From Stomoxys calcitrans (lineage: Eukaryota > Arthropoda > Insecta > Diptera > Muscidae), in the NCBI RefSeq assembly GCF_963082655.1, contig NC_081552.1, positions 72,606,707-72,670,706 of the forward strand: 64,000 nt of DNA, in the 5' to 3' direction. Each line of letters opens with the position of its first letter. Within the stretch, counting starts at the first letter, position 1. Positions 32,401 to 41,495 of the stretch are shown here, in pieces. Under the pieces are notes generated by a model, which was not told where the DNA came from, made no database searches, and was given only the letters and a program-made list of their open reading frames with translations. The position numbers and the translations under genes are program-made.

Positions 32401-32775
32401 GTTATCAATAGAATCTCTAATTATAGTAGCTTCTAGCGCTTTCTTCTCAAGTTTCTTTTCCTTAGATTTTTTTCTAATTTTGTCTATCTTTTTAAAATTT
32501 CTGCTCATTTTCAAGTTCTCATCACCAAATATTCTTTTTCTAACTTCATTATAACGCTTCTGTCTTTCTTCTAAAGAGGGTCTTACCCTCTCTACAGTTT
32601 GTGGAGTGGTTTGACATTCAACTCCTTTGCTTAAAATAATTACTTTTCGGGGGACTGTTCGGGGATCAGATCCTTCTGACGACTCACCCCGCTCTTGCCG
32701 CCATTCCTGATGTTTTCCGTTCCACATTTTTCGCAAAGGTAACGTTGCACATTGGGTTGATTGCACTTGAAACAT
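29404..32775 (-). CDS. pol: Pol polyprotein: protease, reverse transcriptase, RNase H, integrase
   Basis: 1123 codons from the first Met. True translation probably enters by -1 frameshift from gag, whose end it overlaps. An aspartic protease motif DSGA sits at about residues 143-146. RT has SLDLKDAF (Asp ~371) and the YIDD catalytic loop (434-437). RNase H has QCDAS (Asp ~583), TELE (~622-625) and ITDH (Asp ~650). Integrase has a zinc-binding H..H..C..C (His ~781 and 788, Cys 818 and 821) and the catalytic triad Asp ~851, Asp ~911, Glu ~946 (35 residues from second Asp to Glu). A chromatin-distal GPY/F-like C-terminus with VGQCVYRKNF ends the protein. All catalytic residues are present and no stop is seen, so the enzyme set appears functional. 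Proteins of this family replicate the element's RNA in virus-like particles and integrate the cDNA. Confidence 0.95.
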   Translation of the reverse strand: MFQVQSTQCATLPLRKMWNGKHQEWRQERGESSEGSDPRTVPRKVIILSKGVECQTTPQTVERVRPSLEERQKRYNEVRKRIFGDENLKMSRNFKKIDKIRKKSKEKKLEKKALEATIIRDSIDNRPYTKVNIEGQELLGILDSGANVSCFGKGALETAQRLDLVVQILDEEVKMASGGVQSIVGKVKANVTWKQDKIEMTFYLVPSLQQRLYLGIDFWDKFGIFPQINEISAENNCLCRISSDQRDRLEKVIEMFPSYAKLGLGRTHLMEHTIEVNDENLPVKQKYYLMSPVKLKKVYKEIDRMLELDVIEESNSSWSSPIVLVEKPGKDRICIDLRKVNERTKKDAYPAPHVEGILSRLHDTYFISSLDLKDAFWQIPLQKASREKTAFTVPGRPLYHFKVMPFGLCNASQRLCRLMDRVIPSRLRENVFIYIDDLLVCSADFEGHMGHLADVARCLTEAGLTINLEKSKFCQEEVRYLGFIIGQGELRTDPTKIRSMLDFPVPSSAKQLRRFLGMCSWYRRFLPNFATTTAPLTDCLKRAKDFKLSTEATHAFEELKAQLTSPRTLINPDFEKHFFLQCDASTVGIGSVLFQLDDQEQERPIAYMSQKLNSAQRKYTVTELECLAAVVSVQKFRPYLDGVPFTIITDHMSLKWLMSQKDLSGRLARWSLKLQAFDFRIVHRKGTQNIVPDALSRMFVEEIATPSKAMELDVTDPAFLEVEYQNLIKVIEENGGCLPDLIVKEGIVLKRTKFRREDDPEDVWRIWVPKGLREALIRSHHDDPMAGHGGTGKTIHRLRAKYFWPNMAADIKSFISKCGTCKCSKATNQTSRPPMGDQIVSQRVFQRLFIDFCGPYPRSRQGNSYVFVVLDHFSKFVFLKPMRNATAVEVVKYLENDVFHIFGVPEEIVSDNGRQFISETFADLLLKYGIRHMRTAVYAPQVNSSERVNRSMLSIIRSYIEDSDQRNWDTHVSKAAFALRSAFHEAIRMEPYRVVFGQTMIQHGDSYDILRRIGGINEPEIEAMPKDLRLQLLRQKMVTNLRRAYEKGKKVYDTRSRDVRYKVGQCVYRKNFKLSDATKNYSAKLAPKYLKSVVLKEIGNSLCELGDVSGKSVGIYHAQNMRV

Positions 32776-33995
32776 ATAAGCTTATGAAAAGGGGAACTGC
32801 AGGTGCATAATGATTTTGTATCATCTTTCGCGTCTGAACATTTTGGCCGTGTCGTGGCTGAATTACAATTACCGTTTTTAAATCCTGTAGATCTTTTTTC
32901 AAATGCCTCCAGACATGCAGACCCTTGATCCAAAGACCCCTCCACACATTCACAACAGATTTCCTCTACATTCTTCTTCCTAATGGGTTTGCTTTCAACA
33001 TCTGCTAAATGTTTTTCTGCACGCCTACATTCTCTTCTCAAGTCCTCTAGGGTCTCCATTTGGCAACTAAATATCAGATTTTTAACTCTTGGTCTTAGGT
33101 TTCTTCTAATAATGTTCATCAAGCCAGGTTCTGGTATTTTATTCTTCATAGTAAAGGCCATGCCTCTTATAACTGCATAGTATTCATCAAATTTCTCATT
33201 AAAACCTTGCTTCCTTTCATTCATTGCTGTTCTTATTTCCTCATCACAATCTGCTAGACGAAATCGATTTAGTAAGGCTTCCCTAAAATCTTCAAAATCA
33301 TTGAACAATTTATCATGATGTTCTTCCATGTAAAGCCAAAACCATTCCTCAGCCTGCCCATCTAACAGTAAATGAAAATTCCCATATAATTCTTCGCTAC
33401 TAATTCCATGCCGCTTCTGTAGCGTTTCCACTCGAAATAAAAACCTTTCAACTGGCATCGACTTCGGACTGCCATCATACTTTAAACCCCAATCTCGAAC
33501 ACTTTTGAGTTTCCTTCTATCTTGCACATTTTCTGCGCCCCGCGGCATATTCTGAGGTGTTAACATCTCATTGAATTCAAACAGAGTTGTCAGTGGCCGT
33601 TCTCTTTGGGTATCATTATCTGGTTGTCGGCCTGAGCGTGCTTCCCTTCTATCTCCCATCAACTCTAAATTTCCGACTCTACCCGATATAACCTCGACAT
33701 CCTTTCTAATTTCCTTAACCACATCTCTAACTGCCTCCGAAGTTGCCTTGTTCACCTCTACCTGGTGTTGTACGAACATCGTCTCAAAACGCTTCATTAG
33801 ATTCTGCATCTGTTCATTCATAATCCCAATTTGTCTTTCTAGCGAGTTATCTAGTAAAGCAGCAGATAAACCTGTATTTAAGCTGGTCTCCTCTACATGA
33901 GAGGTAGCATTATCTTCCTTATCTAGATTGCTCATCTCTTCTTCTATGGTTTTACCACTTCTTAATGTCATTCTACCTTTACCCTCCTCCGCCAT
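32640..33995 (-). CDS. gag: Gag-like structural protein
   Basis: 451 codons. Residues ~43-112 are rich in heptad-like hydrophobics (coiled coil likely). Residues ~165-330 form the retrotransposon capsid domain, with the Trp-rich AEEWFWLYMEEH block (~215-226) and RFRLADCDEE. The C-terminus has clustered Cys, but instead of a CCHC knuckle it has C-x2-C-x9-C-x2-C (408, 411, 421, 424), a zinc-ribbon-like pattern. The start at 33993-33995 is the first Met after the leader. The stop at 32640-32642 lies inside pol by 136 bp, in the -1 relation. The ORF is undamaged. It assembles particles in this family. Confidence 0.92.
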   Translation of the reverse strand: MAEEGKGRMTLRSGKTIEEEMSNLDKEDNATSHVEETSLNTGLSAALLDNSLERQIGIMNEQMQNLMKRFETMFVQHQVEVNKATSEAVRDVVKEIRKDVEVISGRVGNLELMGDRREARSGRQPDNDTQRERPLTTLFEFNEMLTPQNMPRGAENVQDRRKLKSVRDWGLKYDGSPKSMPVERFLFRVETLQKRHGISSEELYGNFHLLLDGQAEEWFWLYMEEHHDKLFNDFEDFREALLNRFRLADCDEEIRTAMNERKQGFNEKFDEYYAVIRGMAFTMKNKIPEPGLMNIIRRNLRPRVKNLIFSCQMETLEDLRRECRRAEKHLADVESKPIRKKNVEEICCECVEGSLDQGSACLEAFEKRSTGFKNGNCNSATTRPKCSDAKDDTKSLCTCSSPFHKLICFKCNQPNVQRYLCEKCGTENIRNGGKSGVSRQKDLIPEQSPEK

Positions 33996-34031
33996 CGAAA
34001 GTCAGGCTTAATTGTCTAATCTTATTAGTAT

Positions 34032-34073
<42 letters not shown>

Positions 34074-34693
34074 CTCTTAATTCCGTTACTGGGTGTATAA
34101 TTTTACTTTAAATGGCTTATATATAAAAATAACCGGAAATTTAAAAAATTCAAAACAAGGAAATTTATAATGCAATCGTAAAAATTACAACCAAACTTTT
34201 ATAATTAAAGCTAACCAAAGTCAACCTGAATAAGAGAACATCCAAATGTAAGTTAATTAATTCTCTCTAGTGTATGTATGTACAGTTCATTCGTGTGCAT
34301 GATGTTTGCTAGTCGGTAAAATGTAAATTAAGTCATTGTCCGTCCGTCGTTCAGCGCAAATACCACTTCTTTTGTCGTGAAATATGACCCGTCGCAAGGA
34401 TGGCTTCAGCCACTGAATCGAATTTGCTTTCGGAACTCACAGTCAAGAATACATTCCTTAGCTGGCATTGCTCGAAATTGTCCGTCTTCTACCTTCTCTC
34501 GGATTCACAATTTCTGTAAACACATTTAAACCGCAAGATACTTACTTCCAAGTTAAGATGTTTTCAGATCTAGTCCATGAAATTTCTCCATTCCTGGCAA
34601 AGAATGATAAGGGATTTGAACCAGTATCCAACTCGTAGGTGTATGGTCGTCAATATATTATATAAAATTTTGGAAAATACTTAGATTTTACTA
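33996..34693 (-). other. Leader between 5' LTR and gag
   Basis: About 700 bp of non-coding leader. It includes a run of 32 A on the sense strand (34039-34070 on the plus strand as T). No internal ORF is supported. Packaging and dimerisation signals would be expected here but cannot be recognised by eye. Confidence 0.6.
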
Positions 34694-34711
34694 AGATCCC
34701 GTTGGGCGCCA
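34694..34711 (-). other. Primer binding site, tRNA-Lys type
   Basis: On the sense strand, one base after the 5' LTR, TGGCGCCCAACG is complementary to the 3' end of tRNA-Lys(CTT), including CCA. The next bases (GGATC) depart from the tRNA. Twelve matches is within the range seen for gypsy-type elements. Confidence 0.85.
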
Positions 34712-34712
34712 G

Positions 34713-36226
34713 TGTTATGCGCGGACATAGGTCTAATTTCCGTGTTTCTAACTTACTCGGGTACGTTTTCCTTAGGCACAAACTAGCTCGCCGGAGGGTG
34801 GATTCTTGTAAGAAAGGTTGCACAGTGTCCCGCATTACACAACATATCGTACCCGACTATCCTGATACATACATCCCTTTTACCTCTACTTAGAGTGAAA
34901 TTGTCATTGACTATTTATTTGATGGCACTGTATCAGATGTTGTTCTACAGGCCTCGTCTTACCCTCCCAACCTTGCTGCATTGCGCTAATATTATTTGCA
35001 GCCCGTCTTTCCACTTCTTGTCTCCGTTTTATGTCACACCTCCATCATCCAACTGTCTGTCCCGTCCGTCCGACCCGCTCCCATCATGCACACGACACTT
35101 TTTTAATTTAGTTCATCATTTCTTTTAATTTCACATTCTCTTCACATTATTTCTTATTTTGTTACTCCCTATTATTGTTAGTGCTGTTATTTCATTTATC
35201 CAAAGCTAAATCTATGCCTTAGACTACAAACTTACATAGGTACATCACTTAATCCATATGTGTTCTACTGTTGTGACTGGTGGTAACGAAACACTCTCGA
35301 TCTGGGCTGAGCTGTTGCGGCGAATTTCTCTCTTCGCCGTGCGGATGATTCACTGCTTTTGCTGTTGCTGTCGTTGGGGACGCTTGGGGAGATGTAACGA
35401 GGTAATCTCTGCTCACCTCATTCTTGCTGCTGGCATATTGAGAATCATCACATGTTTGTCTCACACTTTATTTCGTGGAGCGCCTCAAATAGATATTGTA
35501 GTCTTTCTTTCCCTTTTTTTTCCTTTTTTTTTTTTTTTTTGCTTTTGTTCCCAGTGTTTTACGTAACCTCAGCTTTACTTTTATACGTTCTCTGTAGCAA
35601 GAACAGATTCCAACAAAATCAAAGGGAATTATTTTATTAAAGCAGAAATAAATTCCCTGTTTATCTTTTCCTTGTTGTTGTGGAATCCCATCAATTCTGC
35701 CTCGTTCTTACAGCTGGTCAAATTCTTCGGCTAAAGACAAGTCTATTGTTACACGAGTTTAATGCCGACCTTATGCTTATTCAAGAACAAAAATCACGTT
35801 TTCTGGTGCCTCCTTTTTTTTTTTTTTTTTAGATGTTCTGCTAGGCTTGTGTGTTCTCTTGTCCGCCGATGTAACCAAAAAGAAAGATTCTTCAGGAAAT
35901 TCCCCTTTCTTCAACTCCCTCCTCGGTGACGTTGCCACCGTCTCCCGTAACAGCTGATTTGTTGTGTAAATCCGCGCCAGACAAGAACACCAAAGGTTTT
36001 GTGTTTATACTTATATTCTATGCTAAATCTACTTAGTTGTACGATTTATCAAATAATTTAGTTTAAAAAGGAAAATTCAAAAGCTTAACAAGAACTATTA
36101 AAATTACCATTATTTTATAATTATGTACGAGCTCTGCAGTATAGGATAATGTCCCATTATTATCGTATATATAATTTTTTTTATTTATCTAATGCATTTA
36201 GATTTCGTAAAAGCAAGATCGCAACA
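34713..36226 (-). repeat. 5' LTR of the retrotransposon
   Basis: 1514 bp, partner of 27687-29200. Read in the element's direction it carries the promoter (U3), R and U5. No TATA or polyadenylation site could be assigned with confidence. The termini are TG..CA. Confidence 0.95.
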
Positions 36227-37735
36227 GTAAGTTTGGCTCAGATCGGTCCAGATTTGGATATAGCTGCCATATAGACCGATCCTCCGATTTAGGTTCTTAG
36301 GCCCATAAAAGCCACATTTGTTATCCGATTTTGCTGAAATTTGGGACAGTGGGATGTGTTCGGCCTCTCGACATCCTTCGTTAGTTTGGCACAGATCGGT
36401 CCAGATTTGGATATAGCTGCCATCTAGACCGATCCTCCGATTTAGGGTCTTAGGCCCATAAAAGCCACATTTATTATCTGATTTTGCTGAAATTTGGGAC
36501 AGTGAGTTGTGTTAGGCCCTTCTACATTCTTCGTCAATTTGGCCCAGATCGGTCCAGATTTGGATATAGCTGCCATATAGACCGATCTCTCGGTTTTAGG
36601 TTTTGGGGCCATAATAGATGCATGTATTGTTCGATTTTGCCGAAATTTGAGACAGTGAGTTGCGTCAGGCTCTGCGACGTCCTTCGTCAAATTGGCCCAG
36701 ATCGGTCCAGTTTTGGATATAGCTGCCATTTAGACCGATCTCTCGGTTTTAGGTTTTGGGGCCATAATAGGTGCATGTATTGTCCGATTTTGCCGAAATT
36801 TGAGACAGTGAGTTGCGTTAGGCTTAGCGACATCCTTCGTTAATTTGGCCCGGATCGGTTCAGATTTGGATATAGCTGCCATTTAGACTGATCTCTCGGT
36901 TTTAGGTTTTGGGGCCATAATAGGTGCATGTATTGTCCGATGTCGCCAAAATTTGGGACAGTGAGTTGTGTTAGGCCCTTCATCATACAATTTGGCTCAT
37001 AAAAGGGCTGTTTATTGTCCGATTTCGTCGAAATTTGGGACAGTGAGTTGCGTTCGGTTCATCGATAATTTTCTGTAATTTGGCCCAGATTGGTCCAGAT
37101 TTGAATATAGCTGCCATAAAGACCTATGTCTCGATTTAAGGTTTTGGGCCCATAAAAGGCACATTTTTTGCCCGATTTCGCCGAAATTTGGGACAGTGAG
37201 TTGTGTTAGGCTCTGCGACGTCCTTCGTCAATTTGGCCCAGATCGGTCCAGATTTGGATATAGTTGCCATTTAGACCGATCTCTCGGTTTTAGGTTTTGG
37301 GGCCATAATAGGTGCATGTATTGTCCGATTTTGCCGAAATTTGAGACAGTGAGTTGCGTTAGGCTCTGCGACATCCTTCGTTAATTTGGCCCGAATCGGT
37401 CCAGATGATTATAGCTGCCATATAGACCGATCCTCCAATTTTGGGTCTTAGGCATATAAAAGCCACATTTGTTATCCGATTTTGCTAAAATTTGGGACAG
37501 TGAGTCCCTTCAGCATCTTTCTTCAGTTTGGCCTTAATCGGTGCATGTATTCATCATAATAGGTGCATGTATTATCCGATTTCGCCGAAATTTGGGACAG
37601 TGAGTTGTGTTAGGCTCATTGTCAGCCCTCTTCAATTTGGTCCAGATCGATTCAGAATTGGATATAGCTGTCATATAAACCGAACTCTCTATTTAAAGTC
37701 TTGGCCCGGCCGAACTTAATGCCATTTTACTTGTT
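36227..37735 (-). mobile_element. F2 Helentron-like repeat, copy 2, right part (153-bp tandem units)
   Basis: It continues the copy begun at 27331. TTTGGATATAGCTGCCAT-type phrases start at 36251, 36404, 36557, 36710 and 36864, giving an exact ~153-bp period. About nine units are present. The end is TTGGCCCGGCCGAACTTAAT, then TTTTACTTGTTT. Plus-strand frames of RLCDVLRQ..GPDRSRFGY peptides are repeat artefacts. Confidence 0.85.
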
Positions 37736-38155
37736 TTCATGGTATCATGTATTCTTCTGATTGCAAGTCATTTTACCATAACCCCCGCGTTTCCAATGAA
37801 CCCATAAAATGTTTATGTTTTTGTCATTTTAATAATTTATTTCGGTGGAACTTATCAATTATGCACATGGGGCGTTTTAATCAATTTTACCACAATTTTA
37901 GTGAATTGTGAGCGCTTATTAATTAAATTACCATAATTACCTAACAATCATCATAAAAACACCTCATAAAAATGATAAAAATTGTCAAATGTGACAACCC
38001 TCCATCTGTATATGAGTGAATGAATGAGACACAGATGTCTAAGCAAAGCGGGTGTTTTTTTATGGAGTGACAGACTTTTTGAATTTAAATAAAACAATAA
38101 CAAAGAAACTGGATTTGTTGGGAAGACAATTTTAAGTTATTGAAGTTTAAATATT
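37736..38155. other. Unique AT-rich DNA
   Basis: No repeat terminus or gene recognised. It may include the 5' leader of the following LINE, whose exact 5' end is not visible. Confidence 0.4.
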
Positions 38156-38159
38156 TTGT

Positions 38160-39218
38160 TGGACACATGGCCGCCTTGGTTAACAGAAATTGGAATTGCA
38201 TTGTTGGTCTAAAGCCAAAAATTTATATGGATTTTTCAATACCACAATAAGCGACAATATTTACAATCTGTTAAGAGCTGACAGACAGTCCAATGCTGGC
38301 GGAGTAGCTATATATATAAAAAACGTGGATTACATTTTACCCCTAAACTCCGATCCAATAATGACGTTAGTACGGAGTACCTTTTCATTGAAGTAAGCAC
38401 ATGCGAAATAAAGAAGCAATTCCGCTAGGTTGTGTATATAGGCCAAACAACCACATTGATGCCGAACGCGTCAGAAATGTTATTGAAAACTAATCACTCT
38501 GCTATAATGATATAATCATCAACAACATTTCTAGCATCATGCAAACACATGGGTTATTCTCTTTCAAAAGTAGTATTCCTACTCATTTTACCAGTGAAAA
38601 TTCAAGCTTATTGGATTTAGAATTCGTTAACAACTATTCTAAATTTCTTTTGTACGATCGGCTGGGTACTCCTGGATTTTTGAAACATGATCCCTTATTT
38701 TTTACCTATGACGTGATGTTAGTACCACTCCTACAAATTACACCTACCGGCTTTCTAAAAACATCGATCTCAATCTGGTAAACAGTTGTCTTAGTAAAAT
38801 CAATTGGAATTTCATTTATACACTGAAAAGTATCGATGATCAACTAACGTTTCTAGCACCTCAAACGATTTTTATTCTTGTCTCCAGACGGTTCCCATTG
38901 AACATGATTTTTCATTTCAATGCGTCAATAGTATTGATGTCATGAAAAGTATTTCTTCAATTAAATCCAATGCTGTGGGTACTGTTGAAGTGAGCCCAAT
39001 TTTTATTGAACCTTTGCTGCCTCAGCTTTTAGCGTACATTACACATCTAATTAACAGCATAATTACAAAATTCAAGTTTCCTCAAATGTAGAAACAAGCT
39101 AAAATAATTCCCATTCCCCTGAAAACAAACAATAAATATCTACCCATAGCAAGTTTACTCTTTCTATCAAAAGTTATCGAAAATTTGTTAAGTTCTCAGA
39201 TAACAAATTTTATTGAAA
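38160..39218 (+). pseudogene. Endonuclease and RT N-terminus of N3 copy 1
   Basis: RADRQSNAGGVAIYIKN is the GG-block of the LINE endonuclease. EVSTCEIKK, CVYRPNNHIDAERV and SSLLDLEFVNNYSKF with a following LKHDP (the His-Asp pair) complete it. KIIPIPLKTNN.YLPIASLL is the start of the RT domain (compare the P..K.g....yRPISLL pattern). Several stops, for example after QM and after IEN, make it inactive. Confidence 0.7.
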
Positions 39219-40510
39219 ACAAGTAAAAGCGTGCTAAGTTCGGCCGGGCCGAATCTTATATACCCTCCACCATGGATCGCATTTGTCAAGTTCTTTTCCC
39301 GGCATCTCTTCTAGGCAAAAAAGGATATAAGAAAAGAGTTACTCTGCTATTAAAACGATATCAAGATATGGTCCGGTTCGGACCAAAATTAAATTATATG
39401 TTGCGTTAAGAATTGCGCCCATTGGGGCTCCCGAAGTAAAATAGAGAGAACGATTTATATGGGATCTGTATCGGGCTATAGACCGATTCAGACCATAATA
39501 AACACGTTTGTTGATGGTCATGAGAGGATCCAACGTACAAAATTTCAGGCATATCGGATAATAATTGCGACCTCTAGGGGTCAAGAAGTCAAGATGCCAG
39601 ATCGGTTTATATGGCAGCTATATCAGGTTATGAACCGATTTGAACCTTATTTGATCCAGTTGTTGAAAGTAAAAATAAAATACGTCATGCAAAATTTCAG
39701 CCAAATCGGATAGAAATTGCGCCCTCTAGAAGCTCAAGAAATCAAATCCCCAGATCTGTTTATATGACAGCTATATCAGTTTATGAACCGATTTGAACCA
39801 TACTTGGCACAGTTGTTGGATATCATAACGAAATACTTCGTGCAAAAATTCATTCAAATCGGATAAGAATTGTGCCCTCTAGAGGGTCAAGAAGTCAAGA
39901 CCCAAGATCGGTTTATATGGTAGCTATATCAGGTTATGGACCGATTTGAATCATACTTAGCACAGTTGTTGGGTATCATAACAAAACACGTCGTGCGAAA
40001 TTCCATTCCAATCGGATAAGAATTGCGCACTCTAGAGGCTCAAGAAGTCAAGACCCAAGATCGGTTTATATGGCAGCTATATCAGGTTATGGACCGATTT
40101 GAACCATACTTGGCACAGTTGTTGGATATCATAGCAAAACACGTCATGCAAAATTTCGTTCCAATCGGATAAGAATTGCGCACTCTACAGGCTCAAGAAG
40201 TCAAGACCCAAGATCGGTTTATATGGCAGCTATATCAAAACATGGACCGATATGGCCCATTTACAATACCAACCGACCTACACTAATAAGAAGTATTTGT
40301 GCAAGTATTTGTCGACAGACAGACGGACGGACGGACGGACGGACGGACGGACGGACGGACGGACAGACGGACGGACATGGCTAGATCGACATAAAATGTC
40401 ACGACGATCAAGAATATATATACTTTATGGGGTCTCAGACGAATATTTCGAGTAGTTACAAACAGAATGACGAAATTAGTATACCCCCCATCTTATGGTG
40501 GAGGGTATAA
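39219..40510 (+). mobile_element. F1 Helentron-like repeat, copy 5
   Basis: It starts ACAAGTAAAAGCGTGCTAAG and TATACCCTCCACCATGG, and ends CTTATGGTGGAGGGTATAA. CGGTTTATATGG..CAGCTATATC phrases begin at 39599, 39752, 39905, 40058 and 40211, a strict 153-bp period. It carries an expanded GGAC tetranucleotide tract (about 40316-40378). It is inserted in the RT domain of N3 copy 1, right after the ITNFIENK codons. Confidence 0.85.
40316..40378. repeat. (GGAC)n / (GTCY)n microsatellite
   Basis: About 60 bp of GGAC tetranucleotides with GACA variants, the expanded microsatellite of this F1 copy. Homologous tracts at 1460-1498 and 43805-43862 differ in length. Confidence 0.9.
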
Positions 40511-40893
40511 TGAGAAACAGTCATCGAAGATGTTGTCCTAGACGAACAAAAATCGAACGCATTAGAAATATCGCGAGGTGTGCCTTAGAGCTCTACTCTT
40601 GGTACCTTAATGTTTACTCTATACATAAACGAACTTGCCAAGGTTCCTGAAACAAACAGTATGCAGATATATGCGGACGATGTATAACATATGCAAGTAC
40701 AAAAGCCGAAAGTGTCAATATCTGTAAATATAGATCCCTCGAAATCTAAACTTATTATTATTGGCAAAACTCTAGCCTCTCAAGCCGATAATAACTTAAG
40801 AATTTTGAACACTACTATTCAGCGAGTGGAGTCATCTAGCAATTTGGGTTTGACTTTCAACACCAAGTTGACTTGGCCCAACCACATAAATCG
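40511..40893 (+). pseudogene. RT palm fragment of N3 copy 1
   Basis: SRGVP followed by a stop, TLMFTLYINELAKV, MQIYADDV (active-site loop, then stop), and NIDPSKSKLIII with SSNLGLTFNTKLTWPNHINRA, the thumb-region pattern of CR1/jockey-like RTs. The Tyr-Ala-Asp-Asp residues are intact but the frame is not. Confidence 0.75.
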
Positions 40894-41495
40894 AGCTTCC
40901 GCCCATGCCACTGTGGACATACACCTAAGCCAGTAATCGGCGTGTTGTGCGCTCTAAATACTAAAAAAGTACACTCGAAAAAGAAAATCTAAGTAAGGAA
41001 TTCGGTGCTACTTACAAAATCCTTAATTGTTTTCCATGCCACGCCCCTAAGTTGGGTCATGTCTGGTATTGTGTCCCCACCTAAGTGCCGGTGTCTTTTA
41101 GCCGCGAAAGCTGGAAAATGACATAGGAAATGCTCCAACGTCTCATCATCTACCACACATGTCCATGCTATCACTTGTTGAACCGATTTTGCATAAGTGA
41201 GCTCGTAGTCCGATGTGTCCCGTTATGATACCAAAAGCTACACTGGCCTCCTTCTTACTTCCTTTCAGTAATAGCCTCGTCCTCTCACGATCCGGATCGC
41301 CCCATAGGATTTTCGCCGTCCTACCACCGTCCTTGACCATAAAATCCGTTATGATAAGCCTTCGATCAACGTTATTATTCCCAGATTCCGGTATCTCCAT
41401 GAGTCCCATCGTATCCTGTGGAAAATGGGTTTTCATCAAAAGCCTCAATATGTCCTCCGTTGCCTCTGCTATCACTCCCATGTCGTCTACTAACG
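40894..41495 (-). mobile_element. N2 non-LTR fragment inserted in N3 copy 1
   Basis: On the minus strand, GRTAKILWGDPDRERTRLLL, GIITGHIGLRAHLCKIG, DDETLEHFLCHFPAFAAKRH and LGGDTIPDMTQL form the C-terminus of the N2 protein, followed by its 3' UTR (GCACAACACGCCGATTACTG). Upstream of this block it reads LLMKTHFPQDTM..., which does not continue the RNase H domain. The copy therefore appears internally deleted. Confidence 0.7.

Larger units (their letters stand above)
27687..36226 (-). mobile_element. Complete Ty3/gypsy-type LTR retrotransposon
   Basis: An 8540-bp element: LTR (34713-36226), tRNA-Lys primer binding site, leader with a long A-tract, gag, overlapping pol (protease, RT, RNase H, integrase), a ~200-bp 3' untranslated stretch, LTR (27687-29200). 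The domain order with integrase last is that of Ty3/gypsy. The 4-bp target duplication GTAA is at 27683-27686 and 36227-36230. There is no env frame. Long LTRs together with tRNA-Lys priming and a CCHC-less Gag are reminiscent of the Osvaldo/Ulysses group of flies (inference; a tree of RT would decide). The flanks join into one continuous 153-bp F2 unit, so the element is a clean, recent insertion. Confidence 0.95.

Noticed and set aside
36484..37384. Plus- and minus-strand frames with repeated GPDRSRFGYSCH-type peptides
   Set aside because: Same cause as above in the F2 tandem units. No start, domain or codon evidence.
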